Below, in pieces: positions 18,159 through 27,738 of a stretch of DNA of 62,050 bases. The DNA is taken from contig NZ_KB890424.1 in assembly GCF_000373105.1 (NCBI RefSeq), positions 17,147-79,196 on the forward strand, read 5' to 3'. Position numbers and translations under genes: made by a program. The notes under the pieces are model-generated. The model did not search any database, was not told where the DNA came from, and was given only the letters and a program-made list of their open reading frames with translations. Each line of letters begins with the position of its first letter. Positions within the stretch are counted from its first letter, which is position 1. This stretch comes from Neolewinella persica DSM 23188 (GTDB lineage: Bacteria > Bacteroidota > Bacteroidia > Chitinophagales > Saprospiraceae).

Positions 18159-19271
18159 ATGGACATCGTCTATCATCGAAGAGCAGTATTTCCATCTAGA
18201 AGCGCAAATACTATTAATACCTTTAGGTTATGTTCTGCTTTAAGCGAAGAGGGGCATGATGTGACTCTATTTATTCCAAAACAGAGTGAGGCTGTAGATC
18301 TCTTCAAATTTTATGGGGTTAAAAATAAGTTTTCAGTAGTTGAAGTTCCAGATTTTAAGGTTATGAAAGGTGGTGGGGTTCTTAGATCCGCAAGAATGGC
18401 TTTTCAAATATCTAGGAAATCTACTGGTGTGGTTTATGGTCGAGACGTATATACCTTAGCGTTTTTGGCTTTGATGAAAAGAAGAGTTTTTTTAGATGCT
18501 CATTCCCCTTTGATGAAGAAAAGGGGCTTGAAAGGCGTAATCATTAAGAATTTGCTGAGGTCAAGATTCTTCGGGGGAGCTACTGTCATTTCAGAAGCAT
18601 TGAAACTAATCTATTTAGAAGACGGCTTGCCTGCAAATAAGCTGACTGTCGTCAGAAATGCTGCGGACCCGATACCTATTTTTCAGGCGGAAGGTGGAAA
18701 TAGAGCCGTGAATCGACCCTATACTATTGGATACATCGGCCATTTGTATCAGGGCCGAGGCGTAGAGATTGTAATTAGTTTAGCTAAGAATATTCCCGAA
18801 GTTGAAGTAATTATTGTTGGCGGAACAAAAGCAGACATTGAGTTCTGGCGAGGGAATGGAGATGATAAAAATATTACTTTTACCGGTTTTATGCCACCAG
18901 GTGAAGTAAGAGACTATTTAAAGAGATTTGATTTGCTAGTGGCTCCCTATCACAAGCAAATTTTTTGTTCAGATGGTAGAAATGATTCGGGAGGCTTTGC
19001 ATCTCCTGTCAAACTTTTTGAATACATGGCAACGGGTTTACCTATTTTAACTTCCAGGCTACCAGTTGTTGAAGAATTTTTGAGCGACGAGGAGGCGTTA
19101 CTATGTGATCCTGACAACCCAGATGAATGGAGTGATGCTGTTCGAAAATGCATCGCAAACCCAGATTTTGCACGTAGAATTGGCTTTAATGCTCTTGAAA
19201 AGCTGAGAAATAATTTTACCTGGAAGGAGCGCGTCAAAAGGATTATTTCCTTTTTGTCAAAGCCAAATTAG
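18159..19271 (+). CDS. GT4-family glycosyltransferase
   Basis: 370 residues with the GT-B fold. The C-terminal domain begins YTIGYIGHLYQGRGVE, then FTGFMPPGEVRDYLKRFDLL and SPVKLFEYMATGLPILTS, where the Glu and following loop form the donor-nucleotide site. It adds one sugar of the repeat unit on the cytoplasmic face. Donor and acceptor are unknown. Starts at the ATG 13 bp after the pyruvyltransferase; its stop abuts the next ATG. Confidence 0.87.
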   Translation: MDIVYHRRAVFPSRSANTINTFRLCSALSEEGHDVTLFIPKQSEAVDLFKFYGVKNKFSVVEVPDFKVMKGGGVLRSARMAFQISRKSTGVVYGRDVYTLAFLALMKRRVFLDAHSPLMKKRGLKGVIIKNLLRSRFFGGATVISEALKLIYLEDGLPANKLTVVRNAADPIPIFQAEGGNRAVNRPYTIGYIGHLYQGRGVEIVISLAKNIPEVEVIIVGGTKADIEFWRGNGDDKNITFTGFMPPGEVRDYLKRFDLLVAPYHKQIFCSDGRNDSGGFASPVKLFEYMATGLPILTSRLPVVEEFLSDEEALLCDPDNPDEWSDAVRKCIANPDFARRIGFNALEKLRNNFTWKERVKRIISFLSKPN

Positions 19272-20354
19272 ATGAAAAAAAATATTGAAATGATATTTGT
19301 AACGGGCGCAGCAGGTTTTATAGGCTTCCACCTCTGTCGACGCTTGCTACAAGACGGCCATTCGGTGGTTGGGTATGACTCTATAAATGATTACTACGAC
19401 ACCCGGGTAAAATACGCCCGGTTGGGCCTGCTGGGAATTGATCGGTCAATGGCTGAAAAGTGGAAAATACAGACATCAGGGAATTTGATTGGTGATTTTA
19501 CTTTTGTGCGGGGCGAGCTGGAAGATTATACGTTGCTAGATGAATTATTTCGGCAGCATAGCTTTTCTGCAGTCGTCAATTTGGCGGCTCAGGCGGGGGT
19601 ACGGTACAGTCTGATTAACCCGCAGGCTTACATCAAAAGCAACATAGTTGGTTTTTCTAATATCCTGGAAGTGTGTAGGCACTATAAGGTTGGGCATTTA
19701 GCTTACGCTTCAAGTTCTAGTGTATATGGTCTGAATGAGAAAATGCCATTGTCTACCAAAGACAATGTTGACCACCCTGTATCGCTTTACGCAGCGACTA
19801 AAAAGAGCAACGAATTGATGGCGCACACTTACAGTCATCTTTTTGGGTTACCGACTACTGGCCTCCGGTTTTTTACGGTGTACGGCCCCTGGGGCAGGCC
19901 GGACATGGCACTTTTCTTGTTTACGGAAGCGATTTTGAAAGGCGAACCAATCAAGGTGTTCAACCACGGTAAGATGGTGCGAGACTTTACTTATGTGGAC
20001 GATATTGTGGAAGGTATCGTGCGAGTTGTTGCGGCACCTCCTAAAGGAGATCCGGAATGGAGTGGAGTGACTCCGGAGCCAGGTATTTCCCGTGCGCCCT
20101 TTAAGATTTATAATATCGGAAACAATGACCCCGTAAAGCTGATGGAGTTCGTCGAAGCTATCGAGAAGAAACTTGGGAAACAAGCCGATCGGATAATGAT
20201 GGATCTACAGCCTGGAGATGTCCCTGCTACCTATGCTGACGTTACAGACCTGATGGCTGATCTGGGTTATAAACCATCAACACCGCTTAAGGAAGGTATT
20301 GACAAATTTGTAGATTGGTATCGTGAATTTTACGAAATAAAGGTTGAAAGGTAG
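19272..20354 (+). CDS. UDP-glucuronate 4-epimerase-like SDR, second copy
   Basis: 360 residues; close relative of the product of 3316-4329, sharing SINDYYDTRVKYARL, NLAAQAGVRYSL, YASSSSVYGLNEK, YAATKKSNELMAHTYSHL and FFTVYGPWGRPDMA. NAD motif TGAAGFIGFHL, catalytic Tyr/Lys in YAATK. It differs by a longer loop (PPKGDPEWSGVTPEPG). GC is higher than in the surrounding genes of the cassette, so it may have been acquired or converted separately. ATG at 19272 directly follows the preceding stop; MIFVTG at 19290 is the alternative start. Confidence 0.86.
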   Translation: MKKNIEMIFVTGAAGFIGFHLCRRLLQDGHSVVGYDSINDYYDTRVKYARLGLLGIDRSMAEKWKIQTSGNLIGDFTFVRGELEDYTLLDELFRQHSFSAVVNLAAQAGVRYSLINPQAYIKSNIVGFSNILEVCRHYKVGHLAYASSSSVYGLNEKMPLSTKDNVDHPVSLYAATKKSNELMAHTYSHLFGLPTTGLRFFTVYGPWGRPDMALFLFTEAILKGEPIKVFNHGKMVRDFTYVDDIVEGIVRVVAAPPKGDPEWSGVTPEPGISRAPFKIYNIGNNDPVKLMEFVEAIEKKLGKQADRIMMDLQPGDVPATYADVTDLMADLGYKPSTPLKEGIDKFVDWYREFYEIKVER

Positions 20355-21834
20355 GGTGACAAATGATAATCCATTTGTTGGAATTCACCCTGTGGTAAGG
20401 TGTTTGCTAATGATTTACATTTTAGCGACTTCCTTTTTAGTGCCCGTATTGTCTTTCGGTTTTTACGACGATGAGCCGCTTGAGGTACAAAGGCTTTTAG
20501 CTGTTTTACTCGTCAATGTGACGGTTTATTGGCCGATTTTCTATTTTAGGAATTCGACCTTCGGGTGGCTTCATCCATTTATTTTACCAACATTATATCG
20601 GATTGCAAAATCCTTTGCTAAATCTCCAGATAGTTTTCTGGAAAATTTTATTCCCCATCCCCCAGCGGCATTAAACACACTGGGAATGGAGCAGCTTTCT
20701 CTTACGGATGTTGCCTTGGCTCAAGTGAACCATGATTTACTAATTGCTTTTTCATGGGTTATTGTTTATTTCGTTTTTTTTTCGTTGGGTAAGCTTAAAG
20801 TGCCAAAGCTGAAGCTTGGCAGGGTAAGATATTTGGTCCCCAAGTTATTGTGTGTAGCTTCTATTGGAGTGGCAATTGGTTTATATGTGGTCTGGCGGCA
20901 GGGGGGCATTGAACAGAGTATTTATGCAATGGGCTTTGGCCGATTTCGTCAACGGGAAGCTTTAGGAGGGGGGCACTTCACGGTTTTTTCCACACTATTG
21001 AGTCTATCTTGCTTTCTCTGGTTTGCCTATAGACGTAGTGCACGGTATAATCCAATCTTCTACCTTCTTTTCTTTTCCTCTTTGTTGATCGACTTCGTTC
21101 AAACTGGTTCCAGAAGTGGGCTGTTGTACCAATTTATTATTCTGTTTTGCCTCTACATCGCTCGTGAAAAGAAACTGCCGGTCATCCCTATCGCTTCGGT
21201 GGGCATAGCAGGTATGCTCTTATTTGGAGTTCTAGGTCAGTTGAGGACTTCTTCAAATACAGGAGATTCGGTCAATTGGGAAGTGTTTACCAGTACTTCG
21301 ATCGAAGAGAAACTGGATATCGGAATAGAACAAATATCCTTACGGCCTAACGGGACCTACATGGTTTTGGGGGAAAGCATGTCAGAAACCGGACCACTGT
21401 GGGGGCGGAGTTACGTTGGCATCTTTACTTTTTTTGTGCCGAGATTTATTTGGCCCAATAAACCGAGGGGGGGTGGTGCATTTGCCGCAAGCCTCCTGTT
21501 GGATGGAAGCAGCTTAAAACGTGTACCTTCGGGCGGAAAGGGGCAGTCTATCCCCATCAGTTGGCAAGCGGAAGCCTTCTGGAATTTCCACCTTTTTGGC
21601 GTGATATTAGCAGCTGCTTTCGCAGGGCTCTTTTATCGATTTGTAGTAAACCTGTATGTAATACATAGAGGAGAGCCTTTTATCTGGATGGTTTACATCT
21701 ACGGAGTGATGAACTTTTCTCCTAGGTCAGATGGGGCCATCGTTTTTATTCAGGACCTGGTGTTACTGATTGGCGTTGCTTTTATAATTGGAGCATGGAA
21801 ACCAATTCATTTCCGGAGGTTAGCAGTTCTTTAA
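20344..21834 (+). CDS. wzy: O-antigen/oligosaccharide repeat-unit polymerase (Wzy-like)
   Basis: 496 residues, strongly hydrophobic with about 10-12 membrane helices and a long periplasmic loop around residues 310-400 containing ESMSETGPLWGRSY and FVPRFIWPNKPRGGG, features of O-antigen polymerases. It would join repeat units delivered by Wzx. Start is uncertain: TTG at 20344 (11-bp overlap with the epimerase gene), GTG at 20356 just after that stop, or ATG at 20410. Sequence identity in this family is low, so the call rests on topology and context. Confidence 0.8.
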   Translation: MKGRVTNDNPFVGIHPVVRCLLMIYILATSFLVPVLSFGFYDDEPLEVQRLLAVLLVNVTVYWPIFYFRNSTFGWLHPFILPTLYRIAKSFAKSPDSFLENFIPHPPAALNTLGMEQLSLTDVALAQVNHDLLIAFSWVIVYFVFFSLGKLKVPKLKLGRVRYLVPKLLCVASIGVAIGLYVVWRQGGIEQSIYAMGFGRFRQREALGGGHFTVFSTLLSLSCFLWFAYRRSARYNPIFYLLFFSSLLIDFVQTGSRSGLLYQFIILFCLYIAREKKLPVIPIASVGIAGMLLFGVLGQLRTSSNTGDSVNWEVFTSTSIEEKLDIGIEQISLRPNGTYMVLGESMSETGPLWGRSYVGIFTFFVPRFIWPNKPRGGGAFAASLLLDGSSLKRVPSGGKGQSIPISWQAEAFWNFHLFGVILAAAFAGLFYRFVVNLYVIHRGEPFIWMVYIYGVMNFSPRSDGAIVFIQDLVLLIGVAFIIGAWKPIHFRRLAVL

Positions 21835-21842
21835 TCAAATTA

Positions 21843-22997
21843 ATGTCACAACGAAGAATTCTTGTGCTCGTTTCCCAAGCAGGTGTTAGAGCTAATGGAG
21901 GACTGGTTAGCCTTAAAAATATCTTATTGGGGCTTCCTAATACAGACATTACTATTTTAACTCAGAATCAGACCTTTTTTAATGATGAAATGGTCCAGAA
22001 TAAGGCCAGGGTCATCGTATGGTTCATACTGCCAGAAAAAAACAAGCTATTTAGACTATTGAATATAGTCTTAATAAACATCAGGCTATTTGTACACCTT
22101 TTGTTTACGAAATACGATGCAATTCACGTAAATGATATTCAGTTTTTGCTCAAGAGCATAATAGGTGTTCGGCTTTCAGGAAGTATTCCGACCATGAACA
22201 TTCGAGATACCAATGAGTCAGAACGTCCTTACGGAAATCATTGGAAATTGACGGCATGGTGCAAAAAACTAATCGCACTATCCAGCGAAATGAAAGAAGA
22301 TTTTAATAAGCGCTTGCCTCTTTCGGGTAATGAAAAGGATGACTTGCTAACTTTCGTCTATAGTATTGTGGATCATCAAAGGATGAATAAAGTAACAGAG
22401 ACTACAAGAATCCAGATCCGAAAAAAGCTATCTGTCTCTCCAGAAGGATTTTATGTAATTGTCGTGGCTAAATTTGGGCCTAAGAAACAGCAACTGGCGT
22501 TACTTGAGCATTTGTGTGGTAGGTTAAAAGAAATTCCAAAGCTACAACTTGACTTTATAGGGGATCTAAACGAAGATGCTGATTACGATAAAGCCTGCCT
22601 CAAAATCATCCAAAAGAAAGATGTAGCAAATCAGGTCGTATTGCGGGGGTTTCAGTCTGATATTGTTCCTTTCTATCAAGCGGCAGACTTGGTCTTAGTT
22701 CCTAGTCAAAGGGAAGGATTGGCGCGTTGCATGATTGAGGGTTTGTCCTGCAGTACGCCAATTTTGTCTTTCTCAGTGTGTTCAGCCAGAGAAATTCTGG
22801 AAGGTCACAATTGTGGGATGGTCATTGAACAAGGAAATTATCAAGAGCTTTTTAAAGCCCTAAAGTGGTTTGAAGCTTCAGTAGAGGAGCGCAGAGCTAT
22901 GGGAGAAAGGGGCTGGAAAATAAGTCGGGAATTATTTAAAGAAGAGGTAATCATTGCCCAATACGAAAGATTGTTTTTCTCGGACCATTTGAACTAA
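21843..22997 (+). CDS. GT4-family glycosyltransferase
   Basis: 384 residues from the ATG at 21843 (MSQRRILVLVSQAG); the upstream ATG at 21795 lies inside the polymerase gene. The GT-B C-terminal domain carries SQREGLARCMIEGLSCSTP with the EX7E donor-site motif. N-terminal GGLVSLKNILLGL is the usual glycine loop region. Donor unknown. Low GC. Part of the 14.5-27.5 kb operon. Confidence 0.86.
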   Translation: MSQRRILVLVSQAGVRANGGLVSLKNILLGLPNTDITILTQNQTFFNDEMVQNKARVIVWFILPEKNKLFRLLNIVLINIRLFVHLLFTKYDAIHVNDIQFLLKSIIGVRLSGSIPTMNIRDTNESERPYGNHWKLTAWCKKLIALSSEMKEDFNKRLPLSGNEKDDLLTFVYSIVDHQRMNKVTETTRIQIRKKLSVSPEGFYVIVVAKFGPKKQQLALLEHLCGRLKEIPKLQLDFIGDLNEDADYDKACLKIIQKKDVANQVVLRGFQSDIVPFYQAADLVLVPSQREGLARCMIEGLSCSTPILSFSVCSAREILEGHNCGMVIEQGNYQELFKALKWFEASVEERRAMGERGWKISRELFKEEVIIAQYERLFFSDHLN

Positions 22998-23014
22998 TAA
23001 ATAATCTAGAGCCT

Positions 23015-23971
23015 ATGAAAAATACGGTGCTTATTACGGGTGTGCTTGGGTTTGTTCCCAGTTCACTAGCCATTGAACTTTTACAAAAGGGGTATAAGGT
23101 TGTCGGGATTGACAATTTTCTTACCGGTAGTGTGCGAAACATAGAAGCTATAAAGGATCACCCTGATTTCTTTTTTGAAAGAGGTGATGCTAACAGGTTT
23201 GACGACTTATACCCATTGTTTTTCGATCATAGTCCTGACTTTGTATATCACTATGCCGCTTGTGTGGGAGTGAAGAGAACACTGGATAATCCGCTTTGGG
23301 TGCTTGAGGACATCAAAGGATTTGAAGCTATCTTGAATCTTTGCAAAGACTTTAAGGTCAAGAAGACTTTCTTTAGCTCCTCAAGCGAGGTGTATGGAGA
23401 ACCGGTAGAGCTGCCTCAAGTTGAAAACACTACGCCGCTGAACTCTAAGCTACCCTATGCGGTGGTGAAGAATGTAGGAGAGGTGTATTTCAAGACCTGG
23501 CACCGAGAATATGGGCTTAACTATTGTATTTTCCGATTTTTCAATACTTACGGCCCTAACCAATCACTTGATTTTGTAATTTCTAAGTTCATGCGGCAGG
23601 CTATTCTTGGAGAACCCATTACGGTATATGGTGATGGTTCTCAAACAAGGACATTCTGTTATATCGACGATAATGTAGAAACAACGATTAAAGCGATGAA
23701 CCATCCGTTGCTACATAACGAGGTGGTTAACATCGGATCCGCGGTGATAACAACCGTGTTGGAATTGGCGGAGTTGATTATCCGCATTGCAGATTCAAAC
23801 TCAGAAATTATTCACTTGCCACCTCTGGAAGAGGGAGATATGACCAGGCGTCAGCCGGCTAATGATCTTATGCTTGAGGTGCTTGGGCGAAAGGATTTGG
23901 TGAGTTTAGAGGATGGTCTGAAGCGGACATTTGCTGTGTTAAAAGATAAATTGGTCCAGGTTGAAAATTAA
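23015..23971 (+). CDS. NAD-dependent epimerase/dehydratase with altered glycine loop
   Basis: 318 residues, extended SDR. It retains the catalytic Tyr/Lys (YAVVKNVGE), SSSSEVYGEP and FFNTYGPNQSLD. The dinucleotide loop reads G-V-L-G-F-V-P-S-S instead of GxxGxxG, so the third glycine is proline. The rest resembles UDP-glucose 4-epimerase/UXS-like enzymes, with CVGVKRTLDNPLWVLED resembling a substrate loop. It may still bind NAD, because some SDR subfamilies deviate here. The product is not predicted. ATG at 23015, 17 bp after the previous stop. Confidence 0.82.
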   Translation: MKNTVLITGVLGFVPSSLAIELLQKGYKVVGIDNFLTGSVRNIEAIKDHPDFFFERGDANRFDDLYPLFFDHSPDFVYHYAACVGVKRTLDNPLWVLEDIKGFEAILNLCKDFKVKKTFFSSSSEVYGEPVELPQVENTTPLNSKLPYAVVKNVGEVYFKTWHREYGLNYCIFRFFNTYGPNQSLDFVISKFMRQAILGEPITVYGDGSQTRTFCYIDDNVETTIKAMNHPLLHNEVVNIGSAVITTVLELAELIIRIADSNSEIIHLPPLEEGDMTRRQPANDLMLEVLGRKDLVSLEDGLKRTFAVLKDKLVQVEN

Positions 23972-25085
23972 AATAGTTTGCTTTTGTACGGCACTTGATG
24001 GCGGAGGAGCAGAGATGCACCTAGCCAGACTCTTAGCAAATTTATCCGCTGAGAAGTACGAAAAGCACCTCGTTTTGATAAAGGGCGGAGGAAGTTATGA
24101 AAGTCAGTTAGACGTGGGCACTAAAGTACACCTACTTGAGGGTGCCCAGTCTTCATCATCTACCAAATCCCTCTTTAAGTCAATTGTACCTCTGAGTAAA
24201 ATGCTGAAGCTCCTGCAACCGGATATCTTTTTCAGCATTATGGATCATGTAAACGTATTTGCATATCCAGCCTGGAGGTTAGCGGGTAAGCCGGGTAAAA
24301 TGATTGTGTCGGTACAAACGTCTATCGAAAAAGCCATTGGCTTCGCCCCTAAGAATAAATTTTTGCGATTTGTAAGAATGGCCACTCTATTCGTCTACCC
24401 TAAGGTGAACCGAATAGTAAGCTTGTCTTATGGTGTCTCTGATGAGCTAGTCATTAAGCATCCTTCGGCTGGGGATAGGATTTCTACTATTCATAACTTT
24501 GGTCTTGCGGCAATAAAAAATACGCCTAAAAAGAAGAGTGAGGGTGAGTTGAAAATAGTGATCTGTGGAAGACTTATCAGGCTAAAGGGATTCGATACGG
24601 TCATTAAGGCAGTCTCGATTGCCGCTAAAGAAATACCTTCAATCTCTTTAATTGTTTTGGGTACAGGTCCTGAACTCGACAATTTAGGTGGACTGGCAGA
24701 TAATTTGGGTATAGGAGATAAGGTATTCTTTGAAGGGTTTGTAACGGAACCAGAGCAGTATTTTGTTGAATCAGACATCTTCATTCTATCGTCTCATTAC
24801 GAAGGCTTCGGTAATGTGATTATCGAAGCAATGAGCGTTGGCTGTCCCGTAATTTCAACAGACTGCCCCTATGGACCTGCAGAGATTATTAATCGACCTG
24901 ATATAGGAATGTTAGTCCCAGTGGATGATGCAGAAGCAATGGCTCAAGCTATCATCGAAGTGGCCGGGAATCCAGATAATTACGAGAAGCTGTCAAAAGG
25001 AGCCATCCAAAGAGCAAAAGATTTCTTACCGGTAGTTATCGCGGAGCAATATGATGAACTATTTCTAAAAGAATTTCAGCAGTGA
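23961..25085 (+). CDS. GT4-family glycosyltransferase
   Basis: 374 residues with a TTG start at 23961 (MKIKIVCFCTALDGGGAEMH) overlapping the epimerase stop by 11 bp, which implies translational coupling. GGGAEMHLARL is the N-terminal GT-B loop; VICGRLIRLKGFDTVIKA and YEGFGNVIIEAMSVGCPVI (EX7E) define the donor domain. Resembles GalNAc/galactose transferases of the PglJ/AmsD kind, but the substrate is not assignable. Confidence 0.88.
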   Translation: MKIKIVCFCTALDGGGAEMHLARLLANLSAEKYEKHLVLIKGGGSYESQLDVGTKVHLLEGAQSSSSTKSLFKSIVPLSKMLKLLQPDIFFSIMDHVNVFAYPAWRLAGKPGKMIVSVQTSIEKAIGFAPKNKFLRFVRMATLFVYPKVNRIVSLSYGVSDELVIKHPSAGDRISTIHNFGLAAIKNTPKKKSEGELKIVICGRLIRLKGFDTVIKAVSIAAKEIPSISLIVLGTGPELDNLGGLADNLGIGDKVFFEGFVTEPEQYFVESDIFILSSHYEGFGNVIIEAMSVGCPVISTDCPYGPAEIINRPDIGMLVPVDDAEAMAQAIIEVAGNPDNYEKLSKGAIQRAKDFLPVVIAEQYDELFLKEFQQ

Positions 25086-25103
25086 AGTTGAAGAATAACC
25101 GCA

Positions 25104-26297
25104 ATGAATTCGATTGTAATGGCTAAGGCAGTTTACTTCTATGACCATACATATTATACTGATGGGGTGAAAATATACTCCTCTGGTGCCTTTACGAAGG
25201 ATTCCTGGTCGAGGTATCTGGAAGGGTTTGATGAATTAACTGTCGTTGGGAATTTAGGCGGAGATAATGTTGACTTTAATAAGGTGAATGAAGTTAGCAG
25301 AGAAGATGTAGACTTTATCTTCATTAAAAATATTCGTAACCTAAAGAACTATTTTCAATACAATTTAATCTCTGCAGACGAAGTAACTCGAATAATCGAG
25401 GCTCACGATGTCGTAATTGTTAGGATGCCCAGCGAAATTAGTCTGGTTGCGGTTAATGTTGCAAAGCGCCTGAACAAGCCATATGCAGTAGAGGTCGTCG
25501 CCTGTGTTAAAAGAGTCTACTGGTACCATGGTACGCTTAAAGGAAAGCTTCTTGCTTTTCCTTCTTATTTTAGGACCAGAGCGATGATAAAAAAGGCTCC
25601 TTACGTATCATACGTTACAAAGCAATTTCTCCAAAAAGAATACCCTACTCGGGGGAAATTCATCGCGGCTTCGAATGTACAAATTGACCATGAAGAGTGG
25701 AGTAAGGTTACTGTAACCAGAGGGAAGGTTAATCAGCAGAGCGAGCTCTTAGTTATTGGCCATGTAGGATCTTTTGATGTAAGATTTAAAGGACAAGATG
25801 ACTTGTTAAAAGCGGCTGCCATAAACATTCAGGCTGGCTTATCAATTTTAATTAAATTCGTTGGTCCTGGGAATCCTGATTGGGTGCTTGAAATTGCAAA
25901 AGAGCTAAAAATACTGGAACATGTTTCAATTATCGGCAAGCTTCCCTCGGCGGAAATGTTGCCGTTTATGGATGGTTTGAACTTATATGTGCATCCCTCC
26001 CATCTAGAAGGCTTGCCCCGAACGGTTATCGAAGCCATGAGCAGAGGTGTTCCGGTACTTGGCTCTCGAGTTGGTGGAATACCTGAATTGCTTGAAGAAG
26101 ATTATCTTTTCGAAGCTAAAGATGTCATTGCACTTTCTAAAAAGATAGCAGCCTTTGCTAGCTTGTCCGAGAAGAAACGTTTTGCATTGTCTCAAAGTAA
26201 CTATTCGAAATCGCTTGACTACAATTCTGATATTCTGAAAGAGCGAAGAGCAACCTTTTTTAAGAAACTTGCTAAGAACCTAAAAGCAAGTGTTTAA
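25104..26297 (+). CDS. GT4-family glycosyltransferase
   Basis: 397 residues. GT-B donor domain with VIGHVGSFDVRFKGQDDLLKA and LEGLPRTVIEAMSRGVPVLGS (EX7E). The N-terminal domain is less typical (YFYDHTYYTDGVKIYSSGAF). Start ATG at 25104; a second Met at codon 6 (25119) is possible. After it, 127 bp of AT-rich DNA with no gene separates it from the next glycosyltransferase. Confidence 0.85.
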   Translation: MNSIVMAKAVYFYDHTYYTDGVKIYSSGAFTKDSWSRYLEGFDELTVVGNLGGDNVDFNKVNEVSREDVDFIFIKNIRNLKNYFQYNLISADEVTRIIEAHDVVIVRMPSEISLVAVNVAKRLNKPYAVEVVACVKRVYWYHGTLKGKLLAFPSYFRTRAMIKKAPYVSYVTKQFLQKEYPTRGKFIAASNVQIDHEEWSKVTVTRGKVNQQSELLVIGHVGSFDVRFKGQDDLLKAAAINIQAGLSILIKFVGPGNPDWVLEIAKELKILEHVSIIGKLPSAEMLPFMDGLNLYVHPSHLEGLPRTVIEAMSRGVPVLGSRVGGIPELLEEDYLFEAKDVIALSKKIAAFASLSEKKRFALSQSNYSKSLDYNSDILKERRATFFKKLAKNLKASV

Positions 26298-26424
26298 TGC
26301 ATAGTCTTAAACTAGTATTCTTGTCCAACCTCTCACTCTTTACGGGTATAGATGTCAATACAATTATAATCGTTGAAGATTGGTCCTTTCCATCATACCC
26401 TTCTAAAAAAGAACAATAATCTAG

Positions 26425-27522
26425 TTGGCTACCATAGCTGTAATCTCAAATACTGCCTGGAGCCTGATCAACTTCCGGACTGAACTCATTAACGCTCTAA
26501 GAAGAGATGGACATACCGTATTTACGGTAGCTCCACCAGACAAGTATGTTGACCAATTAAGGGAGATGAGTGACGGGTTCTATCCTTTAAAACACCTGGC
26601 TGCTAAGGGAAAGAATCCCTATCGGGATATGCGTTTGCTATGGGAATTGCATAAAATGTACCTAGAGAAGAGAATTGATATCGCTTTTACTTTTACCGCT
26701 AAACCGAATATTTACGGGAGCTTTGCGACTCAGTATACTAAGGTGATGGCGGTTCCTACTATCAACGGGTTGGGTAACACTTTTATCCGGTTCAACCTTA
26801 CGCAATTAATCATGCGGAAGCTATATAAAAGTGCTTTTAAATATACATCTAAGGTCATTTTTCAAAACCCAGATGACCGTAACCTCTTCCTTGAAAAGAG
26901 TATCGTTAAAAAAGAGCAATGCCTACTTTCTAATGGCTCCGGTGTAAATCTGGAGACCTTCAGGGCGAAGAATAATAAAATTGGTCGACCACTTGCCTTT
27001 TTGTTGAGCGCGAGACTAGTACGCGAAAAAGGAATTTTTGAGTACCTCAAAGCTGCCAGGAGGTTGAACCGTAAGGGGGTAGCAGCGAATTTTTATGTTT
27101 TGGGTTTGCCAAGTAATAACCCTTCAAGCATAAGAATCAGCGAACTAGAAGAATACACAATGGCCGGAGATATAGATTATTTAGGACATACTGATAAAAT
27201 GAGCGAAGAACTTGACAAGGTCGACGTGCTGGTTTTGCCCTCCTATTACCGTGAAGGAGTGCCGAGAGTTTTGCTGGAAGGCTTGGCTAAAGGCCTTCCG
27301 ATCATTACTACGGATAGTGTTGGTTGTCGGGAAACAATTATTGATGGTAAGAACGGGGTCATGATCGAACCCCGTAACACCGATGCATTGGTTAAAGCTA
27401 TAGAGGTAATGATTGATTCTTCCGAGGAAGAGTTACAAGAAATGGGCCGCCAAAGCCGCTTGCTGGCCGAGGATAAATTTGATGTAAATAAAGTCGTGGC
27501 CATCTACCGCTCACTCTTATAA
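26425..27522 (+). CDS. GT4-family glycosyltransferase (PglA/CapM-like)
   Basis: 365 residues with a TTG start at 26425. The N-terminal segments SLINFRTELINALRRDGHTV and FTAKPNIYGSFATQ, with PTINGLGNTFI, are characteristic of the PglA/CapM/WfgS group that often transfers N-acetylgalactosamine-type sugars. The donor domain carries REGVPRVLLEGLAKGLPIITT (EX7E). Last gene of the low-GC cassette; GC rises again downstream. Confidence 0.87.
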   Translation: MATIAVISNTAWSLINFRTELINALRRDGHTVFTVAPPDKYVDQLREMSDGFYPLKHLAAKGKNPYRDMRLLWELHKMYLEKRIDIAFTFTAKPNIYGSFATQYTKVMAVPTINGLGNTFIRFNLTQLIMRKLYKSAFKYTSKVIFQNPDDRNLFLEKSIVKKEQCLLSNGSGVNLETFRAKNNKIGRPLAFLLSARLVREKGIFEYLKAARRLNRKGVAANFYVLGLPSNNPSSIRISELEEYTMAGDIDYLGHTDKMSEELDKVDVLVLPSYYREGVPRVLLEGLAKGLPIITTDSVGCRETIIDGKNGVMIEPRNTDALVKAIEVMIDSSEEELQEMGRQSRLLAEDKFDVNKVVAIYRSLL

Positions 27523-27738
27523 AGTTTATGCACGCTCTAATGTGTCTTCCACCCCAGATTTAATACTGAGAAACATCTGTGATTACGGTTTCTTAAGTAA
27601 CAGACACTGCAAAGCACAAGACTACAATATTTCGATTAGCCTAAGTATCCTTCGATATTTTACCATTGTTGAAATCCAGCAGTTGAGCACAATGCGTAGT
27701 TGCCTCAAACAAATCGGAGATTTTTCCATTACCCATCC

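Noticed and set aside
23015..23971. Pseudogene call for the epimerase with GVLGFVP
   Set aside because: The frame is complete, the catalytic Tyr and Lys are present and no stop or frameshift is seen, so one altered glycine is not enough.
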